DNA from: Coenobita brevimanus
Lineage: Eukaryota > Arthropoda > Malacostraca > Decapoda > Coenobitidae
Direction of reading: 5' to 3'
Assembly: GCA_032717465.1 (NCBI GenBank)
Contig: CM064665.1
Location: 23,262,588 to 23,326,587, forward strand
Length of the DNA: 64,000 nucleotides
Made by a program: the position numbers and the translations under genes. Under the pieces are notes generated by a model, which was not told the DNA's origin, made no database searches, and saw nothing but the letters and a program-made list of their open reading frames with translations. Every line of letters begins with the position of its first letter. The stretch's first letter is position 1. Shown here piece after piece: positions 34,941 to 46,454 of this stretch.

Positions 34941-35000
34941 CCTATCTATCTATCTATAGTCAGACTCCAAATACTGTAAATGGTGGCCGTTTGTCTTTGA
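34941..35000 (-). repeat. Possible LINE tail fragment (GATA-tail family)
   Basis: (CTAT)n followed by AGTCAGACTCCAAATACTGTAA...GGTGGCC, a degraded version of the 3' end seen at 60786-60840. Confidence 0.4.
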
Positions 35001-35039
35001 GTTAGTTGTTTTACGGGAAAGGGGGCGTAACTCTGCACC

Positions 35040-35228
35040 AACTCACTTGTTGATACGTAGGGAACACGTATAGGTTGGTTGTATGGTTACCATCCTACGT
35101 TGTAAACGGTTTCCTGGCTTACTGGAAACTATTAGGCTTGCCATTCAATGTAAAGCGACCTGAAGAGGAAAGAGGAGTAATATAAAGTGACAGGAAAGAT
35201 GGGAGAAACAGGAAGACTGGAGGGCAAA

Positions 35229-35306
<78 letters not shown>

Positions 35307-35395
35307 ATGATAAAGGTGGAGGAAGAGACAGGTAGCACTACATCAAGTAAGTGAATGATGGTCGCCACCACCTACCACATTATGCCATAGGTGTC
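35040..35395 (-). repeat. tRNA-like dispersed repeat, copy 3 (head missing)
   Basis: Matches copy 2 from GGTTGTATGGTTACCA through the hairpin AACGGTTTCC...GGAAACTATT (35104-35131), the purine-rich stretch, and the terminal AGCACTACATCAAGTAAGTG...CCACCTACCACAT block. The middle contains a (CA)n expansion at 35230-35302. Confidence 0.55.
35230..35302. repeat. (CG)n-(CA)n microsatellite
   Basis: Short CG run followed by a CA run of about 64 bp within copy 3 of the dispersed repeat. Confidence 0.95.
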
Positions 35396-35430
35396 CAGAG
35401 GCAGTTATATACATACATATCTTTATTTAT

Positions 35431-35432
<2 letters not shown>

Positions 35433-35501
<69 letters not shown>
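35433..35501. repeat. (GT)n microsatellite
   Basis: GT run of about 69 bp. Confidence 0.95.
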
Positions 35502-35503
<2 letters not shown>

Positions 35504-36502
35504 CCATAAATTTCCCCATTTTAATGAGGCTGTTATGGGAAGATACACAATTATAGTAGTCAGAGAGTTCCTTCTGAGGCTAAATAAAAACATTTGTTAG
35601 TAGCCTGAATAGAATAAAATAAAGTGTTGCTAAGGAAAATATTTCTTGCTTTAACCCCTACACCGCGGGCTTGTTTACCAATGACTTGCGTGTCCCGCGG
35701 GGTTATTTGGGCTCCGACAGACTCTCAAAAAATATTTGCCAAAAATCAGTTATTAGTCCTAGAATAATAAAATTACATATGCTTATTGCACATACCTTCA
35801 GCTTTCTCCTGGAATGATTGTTGAGCCTTCATCGGTTACCGTAGGACTTGTGAAGACCTCTGAAGCAGGGTAACGAAGTCTCCACTTTACACTTCCCGAC
35901 AACCCGTAAAATGATTACCACAGCCAGATACAAACACTATAAACACTATTCTACCATTTTCAAGTAGTTTGGGATCCATACTAAAAAAAAAAACACTGTG
36001 AAAGCAATGGAAATTACGAGCGCGTCTGATCGCCGCACTTGCGCTGGTTCGCTCTAGGCACTCTGTCATTTATTATTCATAAAACCCCTCACACTTTATA
36101 TTTCTATTACTATATCACACTTATATATATCTGGAGTCTTTCTCCATAAGTTTCCTTCAGTCGTATTATTTATTGTCACTGAAGTCATTCAATTTTTCAG
36201 TCAGTAAAATACGTAGAGAGCCACGGATTCACTCTCACTGTTATAACGTAAATTATTTGTACTCATATTCTTATATTACTAATTACTTACATTACTATTT
36301 ACATTTTCTATTCTATTTTCAATATTTACCATTCTATTTTACTTACACTATGTTATTCACTGTCACTTTCAGTAAGATAAAACTATAATACACTGTTCAA
36401 TCATATGAACTGAACATCCATTGCTTTCACCTGCTATTTACACATTATTTACACATTATTTACACATTTTTTCCAAATAATTCTGCATCCACACTTGCAC
36501 TG

Positions 36503-38727
36503 TTAGAACTGCTTCTGGCTGTGATAATCGAAGAAGCAGGTTACACAGAGGGGAACCTGGCATTCAGCGCACTGCCAAGAGGTGCGTTTATGCTCAGGTG
36601 TGCGGCGTGTGGTATGCGCACATACCTGACACCTGCGAATCGCAGCCTTCCTTTTCCCTGTGGCAGGCATTAGCTCAAGTCTGTGCCGATCCACATACGC
36701 CCTCTGCTCAAGTCGGTCGGGAAGTGTAACTGGATGGCGCCTTGGAGTTGCTGCATGCACCCTACCATATTTTTCCGGCAGCTGCTGGACACAAGTCCTG
36801 GCGAACAACCTCAGGGAGAAGGACTTGGGTGGCTTTGCCTTCATCTTGTACAGGATGAAGGCGTTCAGCATCGTCATATCTATGAGATGCAGAAAAACTT
36901 TCCTGTACCACCTAGTATTCTTCCTGAGGCAGTCGATCTCACCAATCATCATGTCGGACTTGTCCACCAGCCACATGTTGATATTATAGTCCAACACAGC
37001 ATCAGGTTTCATCATAGGTTCGCCTGTCCTACGGTCGACCTTCCCACTGTCTCTCATCTCCCCCTTATGTACGGTGGTGAGCATGTGCACGACTCTCTTG
37101 TCATGCCACTGTATTGCCAGCATCTTCACACTAGCGTAGGTGCACGTCTCCTCGCTGCGAAGTTTCCCGCCTCTGGGAATTTGGGGGAAGTTGGCACGAT
37201 TACTTTTCACAGTGCCGCAGGAGCCAATGCCGTGCTCAGAAAGGTATTTGGCAAGTTTCGGTGCTGAATAGTAGTTGTCTGTATACAGCACATGATTCCC
37301 ACCAAAATACTTTTCTAGGAGCACTTTCACTACACAGCCGGAGAAGCCAAGAGGGTGAGTTTTATCGAGATCGACAGTGCTGGCTGAATATATGACGAAG
37401 TCAAGGATGTACCCCTGTCTTACAGTCGCACAGTACAAAGAACTTAATTCCAAAGCGATGGCGTTTGCTTGGAATGTACTGAACAAACCGAAGACGTCCT
37501 CTGAACAAAACCAAGGATTCATCAATGAGAACCTTCTGAAATGGGTGGAAGAATGGCATGAACTTATCCTTCATTCTGTTCAGAATCTCCCAGATCTTCC
37601 AGAGTGGGTCGGTTTGGGAAGGTACATCATTATCGGCAAAGTGCAGGTTTCCCATGATGTTCCGGAAGCGATCTCTGGCCATGTACTTATTGAAGGTCTG
37701 TGAGGGTAGTAAGGGGTCCATGGACCAGTATTTCTTCCAACTCATGCTTCTTGGAGTGTGGCATAAGAAGCATGAGGGCAAAGAACACATACAGCTCCTG
37801 CACCCCCAGCATGGTCCACTGTTGCATCTTGGCTGCACCTGTACCACTAGCAGCACGTTGTGATTCGTACCTGTTGGTCTCATCACATATGTGCTGCATG
37901 ACTTTGTCATCTAGGAAGGCCAAAAGGTAGTCGACACACTCAGCATTTTCGTCCATAGTGAAGGAAGGCTGAACTCCTGACGAGCTCTCATCAAAAACCA
38001 GGTTTTCGGGGACAAAATCTGACCCTTCTGTCCACGCGAAGGCGTCCAGGATTCCCTGGCGTGGCGGTGGAGGGCTGGTGGTGGTGGTGGTGGTGAAGGT
38101 TGGCTGAGAGGGAGGCTTATCTCTGTCAAGGTCACTCTCACTGACCCTAGGTTGCCGTACAGCACTAGCAGCCCTTACCCTACTAGCTACACTACTTTTC
38201 ACTCTCTTAGATCTACCTCTACCTCTACGGCCTGCCTTCACTGTTGATGCTGGTGGTGACTCCGACGATGAAGACTCCGGAGATAACTCAGCCGACGATG
38301 ATGACGAGATGAGTAAAGCGGGGCTTGGGGAACGGGGAGGTGAATGCACTCGTGACTCATGGCGGGCTGGGTCACGTGGGGGCATTGTTCTGGGACTAAC
38401 ACGCAGCCTTTTCACTCCCTACCCAAATTCTTGTCCTTCCTGCACTAAAGGCTCCTTTCCCTTGGAGCTAGACACTAATTCACTGGTAGAAGCACTTGTT
38501 GTCGCTGTTTCTGGCGCGATAACCTCATCCGGCTCATCACACGATTCACCCGAATCGTCAAAGTCACTGTCCATCATTATCATGGACAATTCTGCAAGTT
38601 CTCGTGCCACTGCAGAGTCACTGAGGCCTTTCCTGCTTGCCTCAACACTTTTATTTGGCGTAGAGGTCACGGGGCCCTTTGCAATGGGCGCAGAAGCAGC
38701 AGGAATGGCGGGGCGTGAGTGCGACAT
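36503..38727 (-). pseudogene. piggyBac transposase pseudogene (one stop, two frameshifts)
   Basis: Acts in the nucleus on TTAA-flanked ends when intact. N-terminal about 220 codons are low-complexity, Ser/Pro/acidic (38727 down to about 38070). The core includes NRYESQRA, LGVQELYVFFALMLLM and DRFRNIMGNLHFAD. The catalytic aspartates are visible: VLIDESLVLFRGR (about 37522), VLYTDNYYSA (about 37278) and VDKSDMM (about 36955). A C-terminal cysteine-rich zinc domain (CQVC, CAEC, CVTC; about 36630-36535) ends the protein, as usual for the family. Damage: an in-frame TAG at 38419-38421, a frame change near 37735 before the first catalytic Asp, and another near 37410. The catalytic residues and zinc ligands survive, so inactivation seems recent. 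N-terminus is longer than in well-known members. Confidence 0.92.
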
Positions 38728-38770
38728 GTTGTCTCTACAGTGGAGGACAAGGAACTAAATGCTGCGGCTT

Positions 38771-39706
38771 ATCTGAGAAGGGAAGGGTTGACAATGACAC
38801 TTTAGGCTGACTGCTGCTAGCTTACAGGCTAATTTTTTATAGGTAGAAAATCTCGGCAATAAATAAAGAAATAGGTAGTTCCAGGTGAATGTAAATGTCA
38901 ATTAGGAATCTCCCTTCCTTTCTGATATATATTTTTATTACAGACATCGATTACAAGGCATAAATCAAAGGGGAAATTACCGTGGTAATGTAGCGAATGA
39001 ATGCACGTGAGGTTTTGTCAGGTGATAATTAGCCAATTTCTGGAGTATAACACTATCACTTACCTGTTTTTTTTTTTTTGGTATATATTATTGGGTAAAA
39101 ATATAGGGCATAGGGCTTATTTCAATGGATGAAATCTGTGGAAAAAGAAGGGGGAAATTTCCGTAGCGCAGCACGGCGTGGGAGGTGAGAGGAGAGGGTA
39201 ATGGAGGGCAGGTAGGGAGGGGAGTCACGAAGGGGGTAAATCTGAGAAGGGACGGGTTGACAATGACACTTTAGGCTTACTGCTGCTAACTTACAGGCTA
39301 ATTGTTTATAGGTAGAAAATCTCGACAAAAAATAAAGAAAGAGGTTGTTCCAGGTGAATGTAAATGTCAATTAGGAATCTCCCTTCCTTTCTGATATATA
39401 TTTTTATTACAGACATCGATTACAAGGCATAAATCAAAGGGGAAATTACCGTGGTAATGTAGCGAATGAATGCACGTGAGGTGTTGTCAGGTGATAATTA
39501 GCCAATTTCTGGAGTATAACACTATCACTTACCTGTTTTTTTTTGGTATATATTATTTGGTAAAAATATAGGGCATAGGGCTTATTTCAATGGATGAAAT
39601 TTGTGGAAAAAGAAGGGGGAAATTTCCGTAGCGCAGCACGGCGTGGGAGGTGAGAGGAGAGGGTAATGGAGGGCAGGTAGGGAGGGGAGTCATGAAGGGG
39701 GTAAAA
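38771..39706. repeat. 469-bp direct tandem duplication inside piggyBac
   Basis: Two copies (38771-39239 and 39240-39706) start ATCTGAGAAGGGA and end GGGAGGGGAGTCA(C/T)GAAGGGGG. They differ by a small number of substitutions and T-run length, pointing to a relatively recent duplication in the non-coding 5' part of the element. Confidence 0.9.
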
Positions 39707-39846
39707 TAGCTAAAATGTCAACATTGGATGGGAGTACAGATGAGATTTGGAGTGCTGACTAGTGTTGGACATTGGCAGTACTGATAGATGATACAAGCCA
39801 CCACTTGAGAGCCTGGGATAATTCAAAATAACACAGAATCACAAAA

Positions 39847-39904
39847 GTGACGCCCCGCGGTATGATCCATTGTAGCCGAGCGTCACGAAAGTGACGCCCC
39901 GCGG
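39847..39904. promoter_or_regulatory. Subterminal repeats, possible transposase-binding sites
   Basis: Two direct copies of GTGACGCCCCGCGG near the right end with a palindromic centre. Subterminal repeats are common transposase-recognition sites; the function here is inference. Confidence 0.45.
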
Positions 39905-39959
39905 TTAAGGGGTTAAAAATCCTTAAAACAAATTGACTAAAGTTGTAATCCCAAAACTA

Positions 39960-40440
39960 CACGATGGTGCCTTAATATATATATAAACATTTCTTTACCT
40001 TGAGTCAAGTGGTGAACCCTTTCAGTGCCAGGAATTCTCTCAAGTGAACAATGTTTGGTAAAGGCAGTGTTTTAATATTTGACTGCCAGGATTTCTCAGT
40101 ACCAATGAAAATCAAATGGTGTTATCAGAAACAACATACACTTGGTGAGTTCAAGGCAGCAAAGCTGATAATCAAGGAAGCTCATTGTGCCTTGGCTAGA
40201 ATATCTCTATGCTGTACTAATCATTTGGTATTAACCAGAATAACATGCACAAAGTGAAACCACGCCAGGGAAGGGATCTCAGCTTAGTTAGCTCTGACTG
40301 TATCAGCATCATTATAACTCTTATAATTAACCAGGGCAAATATATGTATTTCTGTCAGGTCTCAAAAATACTGCACTGCTCTCACTCAAAGTATAAGTAA
40401 AAATTTAACTCCGCATAAATAAGGCATTCGCCACAAAACT
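39960..40440. other. No recognisable gene
   Basis: A 68-codon frame at 40051-40257 has no recognisable motif. Confidence 0.4.
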
Positions 40441-40447
40441 ATAACCT

Positions 40448-40485
40448 GAGAGAGAGAGAGAGAGGGAGAGAGAGAAGATGTTTAA

Positions 40486-40560
<75 letters not shown>
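40448..40560. repeat. (GA)n and (TG)n microsatellites
   Basis: GA run at about 40448-40475 and TG run at 40489-40560 separated by 13 bp. Confidence 0.95.
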
Positions 40561-40564
<4 letters not shown>

Positions 40565-41027
40565 AAGTAATGAATGAAACAGCGGTTTGCCATGCTCACC
40601 TGGGCTGATAATGGCTGGACGCGTGCCGATAATGTTTAGTTAATGGTGTTACATTGGCCGTGTCATTTAGTGGAGTGCTGGCGGGCTGTGTTGGTCCAGT
40701 GGTTAAAGCCAACAGTACTGTTGACGACCTTGTCATGCACAGATGGGGGTGGCGGTGATGGCATCGGAGGCACACACAGTTCCAGCTTTGATTCCCACAC
40801 CGATCGTAAGACCACTGGGGAAGGTCAACATGTTTTCGAGAACTGAAATAAAAACCTGAATTTTATAACGAACGATTGAGTGTCCTACTGGTCGAAGAAT
40901 TTAACAAAAATTCTGAATTTCTGCCTTTATAATTTTTCCACTCAATAATCATTAAATCATGCCTTCATCTTGGACAAAACTCCAGAGGCGGCTGCAGGTT
41001 TATTGATCATTGGCCACCCACCCTTAA

Positions 41028-41525
41028 CCCCTTTGCCGGTGACATATAGTATTAGTTCATTTAATTATTGCTACCTGCCGGCGATTGCATCACACTTAGG
41101 AGAAAGGTCTTGTACGAAATAGGTTAGTGAAGGGTATATGTAAGCCCTCCTTCCCGCAAAGTCTCTCTGAGGTTGATTAAGATCATCCAGATGTGGTAAG
41201 ATTTTACCGAAAACTACGTCACTGGGGTGATGCATTAACCCTTTGGCTGCGGGGAATTGTTCTGAGCTAAATAAAATCATCTGTATGCCGTCAACATGAA
41301 GTACAATGGTCGTAAGTAGCAGCCTAAGTGTTAATATCTTCAGTCCAGTGACGCAGGTTAATATCTATTCATGATACCCTCAGACGCTGCTATTCTGGTA
41401 TAGAAAGACTTTCTGATCTACAGGGGTAAGATACTGCCTTCATTTACCCATTCACGACAAGTAGTGCATCAGAATTTGAATAAAACTGGAATATACCATT
41501 AAAATACGTCAACGGATTGAAGGTG
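41028..41525. mobile_element. Candidate piggyBac-type MITE
   Basis: TTAA at 41024-41027 and 41526-41529 bound a 498-bp segment. Inward from the left: CCCCTTTGCCGGTGACATAT; inward from the right: CACCTTCAATCCGTTGACGTAT. With one gap these match at roughly two thirds of positions, including CCTT and TGAC-TAT. An internal TTAACCCTTTGGCTGC at 41235 resembles a second left end and could mark a nested or duplicated terminus. No transposase frame. TTAA plus CCYTT ends suggests mobilisation by a piggyBac transposase, but the TIR match is weak. Confidence 0.4.
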
Positions 41526-41529
41526 TTAA

Positions 41530-42184
41530 GATGACTGAAGCAAGTGGTTTAGTATTAATGCCTGTCACCACCAGAGGGTCATTATGTGTACAACAATATT
41601 ATATTCACCAAGACTCAATCTTCTCCAGTATTACCACACGCCGCCATCATATTTACATCCAGACCCTCAGCTGTATTTGCCAGGTAAACATAGACAAGGT
41701 GGCAACAAACTTTGTCCAAGAATCTAATTTGCCAGACAATCGAAATACAGGTCTTCCAGTTGCCAGCTGGACTTGTTACCACTGCACCACCGGCTCCTCC
41801 ATGTTAAATAGTCTGGCAGTTTTCGTGTCGCTGCTTTATATGATTTACAAAAAAAATCATATTATAATGAGTCATTCGTACTAAGAGGGTTCATCCATTG
41901 TATAAGCACACCCCTGTTGTAGCTATAATGGTAGATGTGTTAATGTTTAATGGTTCTGGTGATCAAGATGTTGTAGCGGTGTTAGTGATTAGTGTTCGTC
42001 GTAGTAATGGTGGTCGTGGTATTAGTGGTTAGTGTTAGTCGTGATCACAGTGGTAGTGGTATTAGTGGAAACGAATGTGATAGTTGTGTTAGTGGCAGTG
42101 ATGATAGTGACAACAGGTGAAGGACGTTTTTTAAAGTATATGGGTGGGAGGATTAGGTCCGAGAAAAGCTGAAACTCCCCCCTC

Positions 42185-42185
<1 letters not shown>
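41530..42185. other. No gene; AGTGGT-rich stretch
   Basis: About 41980-42090 is rich in GTGGTATTAGTGG-like words, a degraded trinucleotide repeat. The remainder is unremarkable. Confidence 0.4.

Positions 42186-42187
<2 letters not shown>

Positions 42188-42234
<47 letters not shown>
42188..42234. repeat. (CT)n microsatellite
   Basis: CT run of about 47 bp. Confidence 0.95.
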
Positions 42235-42236
<2 letters not shown>

Positions 42237-42407
42237 CATGAGGACAGATGAAGTACAAAATGGAAGGATCATCAACTGCAGATTCGCGGTTCATTAATAC
42301 AAACGTCCACAACTCCTTCCCTATCCCTCGAAAGCAGGACTGCAAATCGAAGTAAAAGGTCAGCTTCAGTCTGCAGTTCATCAGGTTCACGTCCAGATAT
42401 GTTTGGA

Positions 42408-42480
42408 GCAACATCACCTCCACCACCGCCAGCAACATCACCACCACCGCCAGCAACATCACCTCCACCACCAACAACAA
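42408..42480. repeat. Minisatellite, 21-24 bp unit
   Basis: Tandem units of the form CACCACCGCCAGCAACAT, three to four copies. Confidence 0.8.
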
Positions 42481-42489
42481 CAGAGAGAA

Positions 42490-43560
42490 AACATGGTATT
42501 CGATATTCGTATACCCCAACTCACACACACAATAATGTATTTTAAAATGCAATACATTTTTCAGATGCACTGTAATTCAGCACAGAAATCACCCATTACC
42601 ATTAGCCTCTCAGACAGCCATCTACTCATGCAGCCATTTTTATATACTCGTCAAAATAACTCACGTGCATTTCAAAACACAGTCAGTATTCCAAATGTGT
42701 TTCGCCACACAAACCATCCTCCAGCATATCCCTCCGTCGTCATCATTATAATCTCAACACAGCACTCGTTTCTAACTCTATCGCTATTTCCTCAAGCGTA
42801 TTTTAGAAATGCAGTAAATATTTCACTTGTATATTCCGCACGTTACATCTCTACTCAAGTAATCTATTAGCCTAATATATTGACAACACTAATCTCATTT
42901 CTAAACGTCTTATACACGGTTCATTCTAAGGACTGCATTTCTAAAACGTAATTCATATTTCATATATACTGTAGCGCACAAGCCACCATCCAACATGTGT
43001 CTTCCTCAACAAAACAAGCATCTGTACTCAAGCAATCCGTCCATATAATATTCAGAATAATATCTGACTTTATCTTACATTTCAGCCATCTCCGAACAAG
43101 TACCCTACGTATTTGACATAGTAATTATATTCTAACTGTATTCCAGCATACAAGCCACCCTACATCATATGCCTCCTTCTTCATTAAAATATTCACGACA
43201 CTAGCCTCAAGTATTTACTTCAAAATGTGCTCTGTATCCCAAAGCATTCCAATATGCAACTCATCCGATTACCAGTACCTCCCCTCTCCTCCCTCCAGCC
43301 AACTCTCAATCATCCCCTCCCCTTCCTACCTCACAGTTGACACTTACATTGACGTAATAATGTGCCAATAGAAGATCGAGAGAAGTAAGGGGGGGGGGGT
43401 AGAAGGGAAACATATAAACATGTACTCGTATCGAAAATATGAAAATGGGACTGCTGGACGGACAGAGCGAAGGGAACTGTGCTACATATTAAACCCTCTG
43501 ACTGAAGCACATTTTCCTGGCGCATGGGAGAACACAGAAAATACAGGTATTGATTTTTAA
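42490..43560. other. No recognisable gene
   Basis: AT-rich. Words such as CACACAAACCATCCTCCA and AGCCACC recur loosely about every 180-200 bp (42706, 42978, 43152), possibly an eroded repeat. No coding signal. Confidence 0.35.
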
Positions 43561-43599
43561 CCCTTTTCACCACGAGAGGTCTTTCCTAAGCTTAAAACG

Positions 43600-44020
43600 A
43601 TCATGCGGAGTTAGTAACAATAAACAAAATGAAGCCATCATCATATTAAAACCTTTAACTTGCGAAACTCTTCTGTATTACATTCTTGCTGTCTACAGAC
43701 GATTCCGTATACATCAATGATCTCACAGAAATTAGATATTGCGTTCAGTAACCGTTTCAGTACGAGAGGTATTTCCTCTTGTCTGACGAGAGCAAAACTG
43801 AACTAAGAATGGGAAGTCATCATATTAATCATTCAGCAGAAGGACGTCACTTCAGCAGTTTTCTCGCTATACGCAGACGATTATATACCGACTGGGCAAG
43901 ATGTTCCAACGGGTGGGAATAAAACAGACTTCCTTACACCCCATCTGTACGAAAGATCTTTCCTAAGCTGAATCCAGTTATGTGGAGCTAGCATGACGTA
44001 ACTAAACTAAGGCGATGTTA
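43600..44020. repeat. Dispersed AGACGATT modules
   Basis: CTACAGACGATTCCGTA (about 43693), ATACGCAGACGATTATA (about 43870) and ACGAGAGGT(A/C)TTTCCT (43575, 43762) recur with about 180-bp spacing. They are related to the modules of 3840-5410. Confidence 0.4.
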
Positions 44021-44024
44021 CAGC

Positions 44025-45095
44025 ATATCTCATAGCGGCCGGTTTGCACCTGTAAAATGGCCTGGTGCTCTGCTCCTGTTTACATGTTTAAGCCGTGATT
44101 TACGGGTTCTGAAGACCGACTAATCTGCAAGGCCGAGGAACACCTTTCCTGTCACCCGCCCCCACTCAGTGATTCAAGCATGGGTACAGATGTGGAAGGC
44201 TTTGGAGTTTCGGGTGAGAATACAGTGTAGATGTGGGATGCAGTTGTTGCATTGTGAGTGAGTCCGTTTAAGTCACCGAGGGAACCACGATAGGATACGA
44301 ATATATGAGAATAAAAGAAAATACACTGTACTACACCTTCTTAAATGTCCGCCATCGAATGGGACTGAATCAAAGTCAGGAGAATCGGTAAGGGCATGCT
44401 TACTGACTAGACCACAGAAGAAACCAGTCTGAAAGGTTAAAGAGACGAGAACCGCAGACACATGTAAAGAACTACACAACAGTAAAGAGACTTGACGTAA
44501 ATTCTAACGTATTCCAGTGTCAGTTACCTCTTGTTCGATACACGGGAAGCGAATGGAACATGAAGATCAGAATTCCGGCTATTTTGATCCAGTATATACT
44601 CTAGGAAATCATACGGCCACAGCTGGGTTAATATACTCTCCAGTGTAATATAATTATGCATACAGCTTGTCATGTCTAACAACGGGCTACTAGGGAGACA
44701 GCTGTCATTACTGTTCGATGCTTCATAGTTTTGAACAGTATATGATAGTACTAATATCATTTACATGTAAAAGAAGATGCTGACGACGAACCTACACGTA
44801 GTGCCGCTGTGTACACTGCATGGAGCTAAACAGCTGCGACCTCCACCGGGGAAACAAACCTCCTCACATTTCCCAGAACCTCGCTGTGGTGAAGGACCCT
44901 AATTCGACCCTGGTGAGTCTCTGTGTACCACAAAGAGACACCGAGTCACTACACAGTGTATGTACTGTACTTTACATGTAGGATGGCCCCACAGAAGCAG
45001 TTTTTTTTTTTTATGTGAGGAAGAAAGAAGCAAAGATCACGAGCCCGCAAAATTGTTCCTTCCAAGAGAAAAACAAAATACAAGAGAGAGCCAAA
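44025..45095. other. No recognisable gene
   Basis: No motif recognised. A short T run is at 45001. Confidence 0.4.
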
Positions 45096-45099
45096 TTCA

Positions 45100-45940
45100 A
45101 GATCCGATCATTTCGAGATGTCTGGACACACTGCGTTTGAAAGACTGGAGATCATAGGAAGCAGGAAATACAGACAGAGGGAGACAGTTCCAGAGTTGAC
45201 CTGTTGCATAAATGAAGGACTGAGAGTAACGGTTAACTCTTGCATTAGAGAGCTGGACAGAAAAGGGATGAGAGTTTGCCGCTAGACGGGTGCTACGCGC
45301 CCGTCGTACAGATGGAAGAATGCATACAGACAGTTCAGAGGAGGACTGACCATTGAAGTAGCGATAGAAAAGAGATAAAGAGGCAACAGTGAGGCGAAGA
45401 GACAGAGCTTGAAGGGAGTCAGTAAGAGGAGGAGAGTTAATGAGACGAAAGCCTTTGACTCCACCCTATTGAGAAGAGCTGTATGTGGGAAACCTCCCTA
45501 CACATGAGAGTTTTACTCCACACAGGGGCGGATAAAACCCCTGTATAGAGTCAACAATTGTGCAGGGGTAAAGAAGGAACGGAGTCGGCTTAGCATACCT
45601 AATCTCTTGGAAGCAGATTTTACAAGAGATGTAATATGATCTTTCCAAGATAAATCCCGAGTTAGTGAAGCCCCAAGCATGTTCAAGGATGATGCAGGAT
45701 TAAGCTGAATATTATTAAACATTAGTGGGTATACCTGTGGAAGATTTTGTCGGATTGATAGGTGTAAAAACTGAGTCTTTTATGCATTAAAAACAACCAG
45801 ATTATTTTTACCCCAGTCAGAGATACGAGCCAAGTCAGATATTAGGTGTGCCATAGCCTCATCCCTTGTTTGCTGAAGTAACTGCTGAGATGGACGTTGC
45901 TTACCAGTGGTCGACGGGCCTGCTCGACCAGACAGAATGA
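45100..45940 (-). pseudogene. Jockey/CR1-like LINE 3' fragment
   Basis: Read on minus from about 45900: NNLVVFNA, LGASLTRDLSWKDHITSL, KRLGMLSRLRSFFTPAQ, YRGFIRPCVE (about 45513), then SLFYRYF, FSVQLSNARVNRY, SFIYATGQLWN and FKRSVSRHLEM at about 45100. These are the post-catalytic part and C-terminus of a non-LTR reverse transcriptase; the RT catalytic core is absent. It contains frameshifts and a stop. It is similar in style to the copy at 54487-55640 but clearly a different family. Confidence 0.8.
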
Positions 45941-46450
45941 GGTAAAACGACAACAACATGTAAAAGAAAATACACTAACCTACCATTTGTACTTAAAACA
46001 GAAAGAAAGCGCCTATCTCCACTTTCTTTTCGACTCAGTTACCCCTAAGTGCCTTTGATTAAAAATGAAGAAAGCTAATCATTAAGTGAGAGCAAGAGTA
46101 TAATGGAGGAGACTTCATATTAACGGAATAATTACTTGGTCTAAAGTGTGACTAAGGGCAAGTTCTGTTTAATCACATAAGCTAGAAGTGGAAGGGAAAT
46201 GTACTCAAAGTGTGTAGTGTGGAAGAAGACTTGGACGGAAAACAATATTATGAAAATACTGTAACTCTTGGCAAGACTGCGAGGGACAGGAAGACAGCGT
46301 AAAGGTAGCGAGTGAGGGGCCGGACGAGGAGATAAAAGTACGAAACAAGGAGAACCCAGGATAAGAAGGCACGGAAGAGGGACCAGAGACGAGTGGAAGG
46401 AATACGATAGATGTCAGTGTGTTTGTTCCCTTCACTACAAAATGATTTAT
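45941..46450. other. No recognisable gene
   Basis: Purine-rich sequence without motif. Confidence 0.4.
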
Positions 46451-46454
46451 ATAT

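Larger units (their letters stand above)
35655..39912 (-). mobile_element. piggyBac DNA transposon, probably inactive
   Basis: A 4258-bp element flanked by TTAA on both sides (35651-35654, 39913-39916). Terminal inverted repeats are short: CCCCTACACCGCGGG at left and, read inward from the right, CCCCTTAACCGCGGG. Subterminal CCGCGGG-type repeats occur at both ends; GTGACGCCCCGCGG is present twice at the right end (39847-39860, 39891-39904), separated by a palindromic CGTCACGAAAGTGACG. Cut-and-paste at TTAA is the defining habit of piggyBac. The transposase lies on minus (36503-38727). About 1.2 kb between its start and the right end holds a 469-bp tandem duplication. Confidence 0.93.

Noticed and set aside
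36660..37930. Plus-strand frames over the piggyBac transposase
   Set aside because: Antisense shadows; the minus-strand translation has clear transposase motifs.
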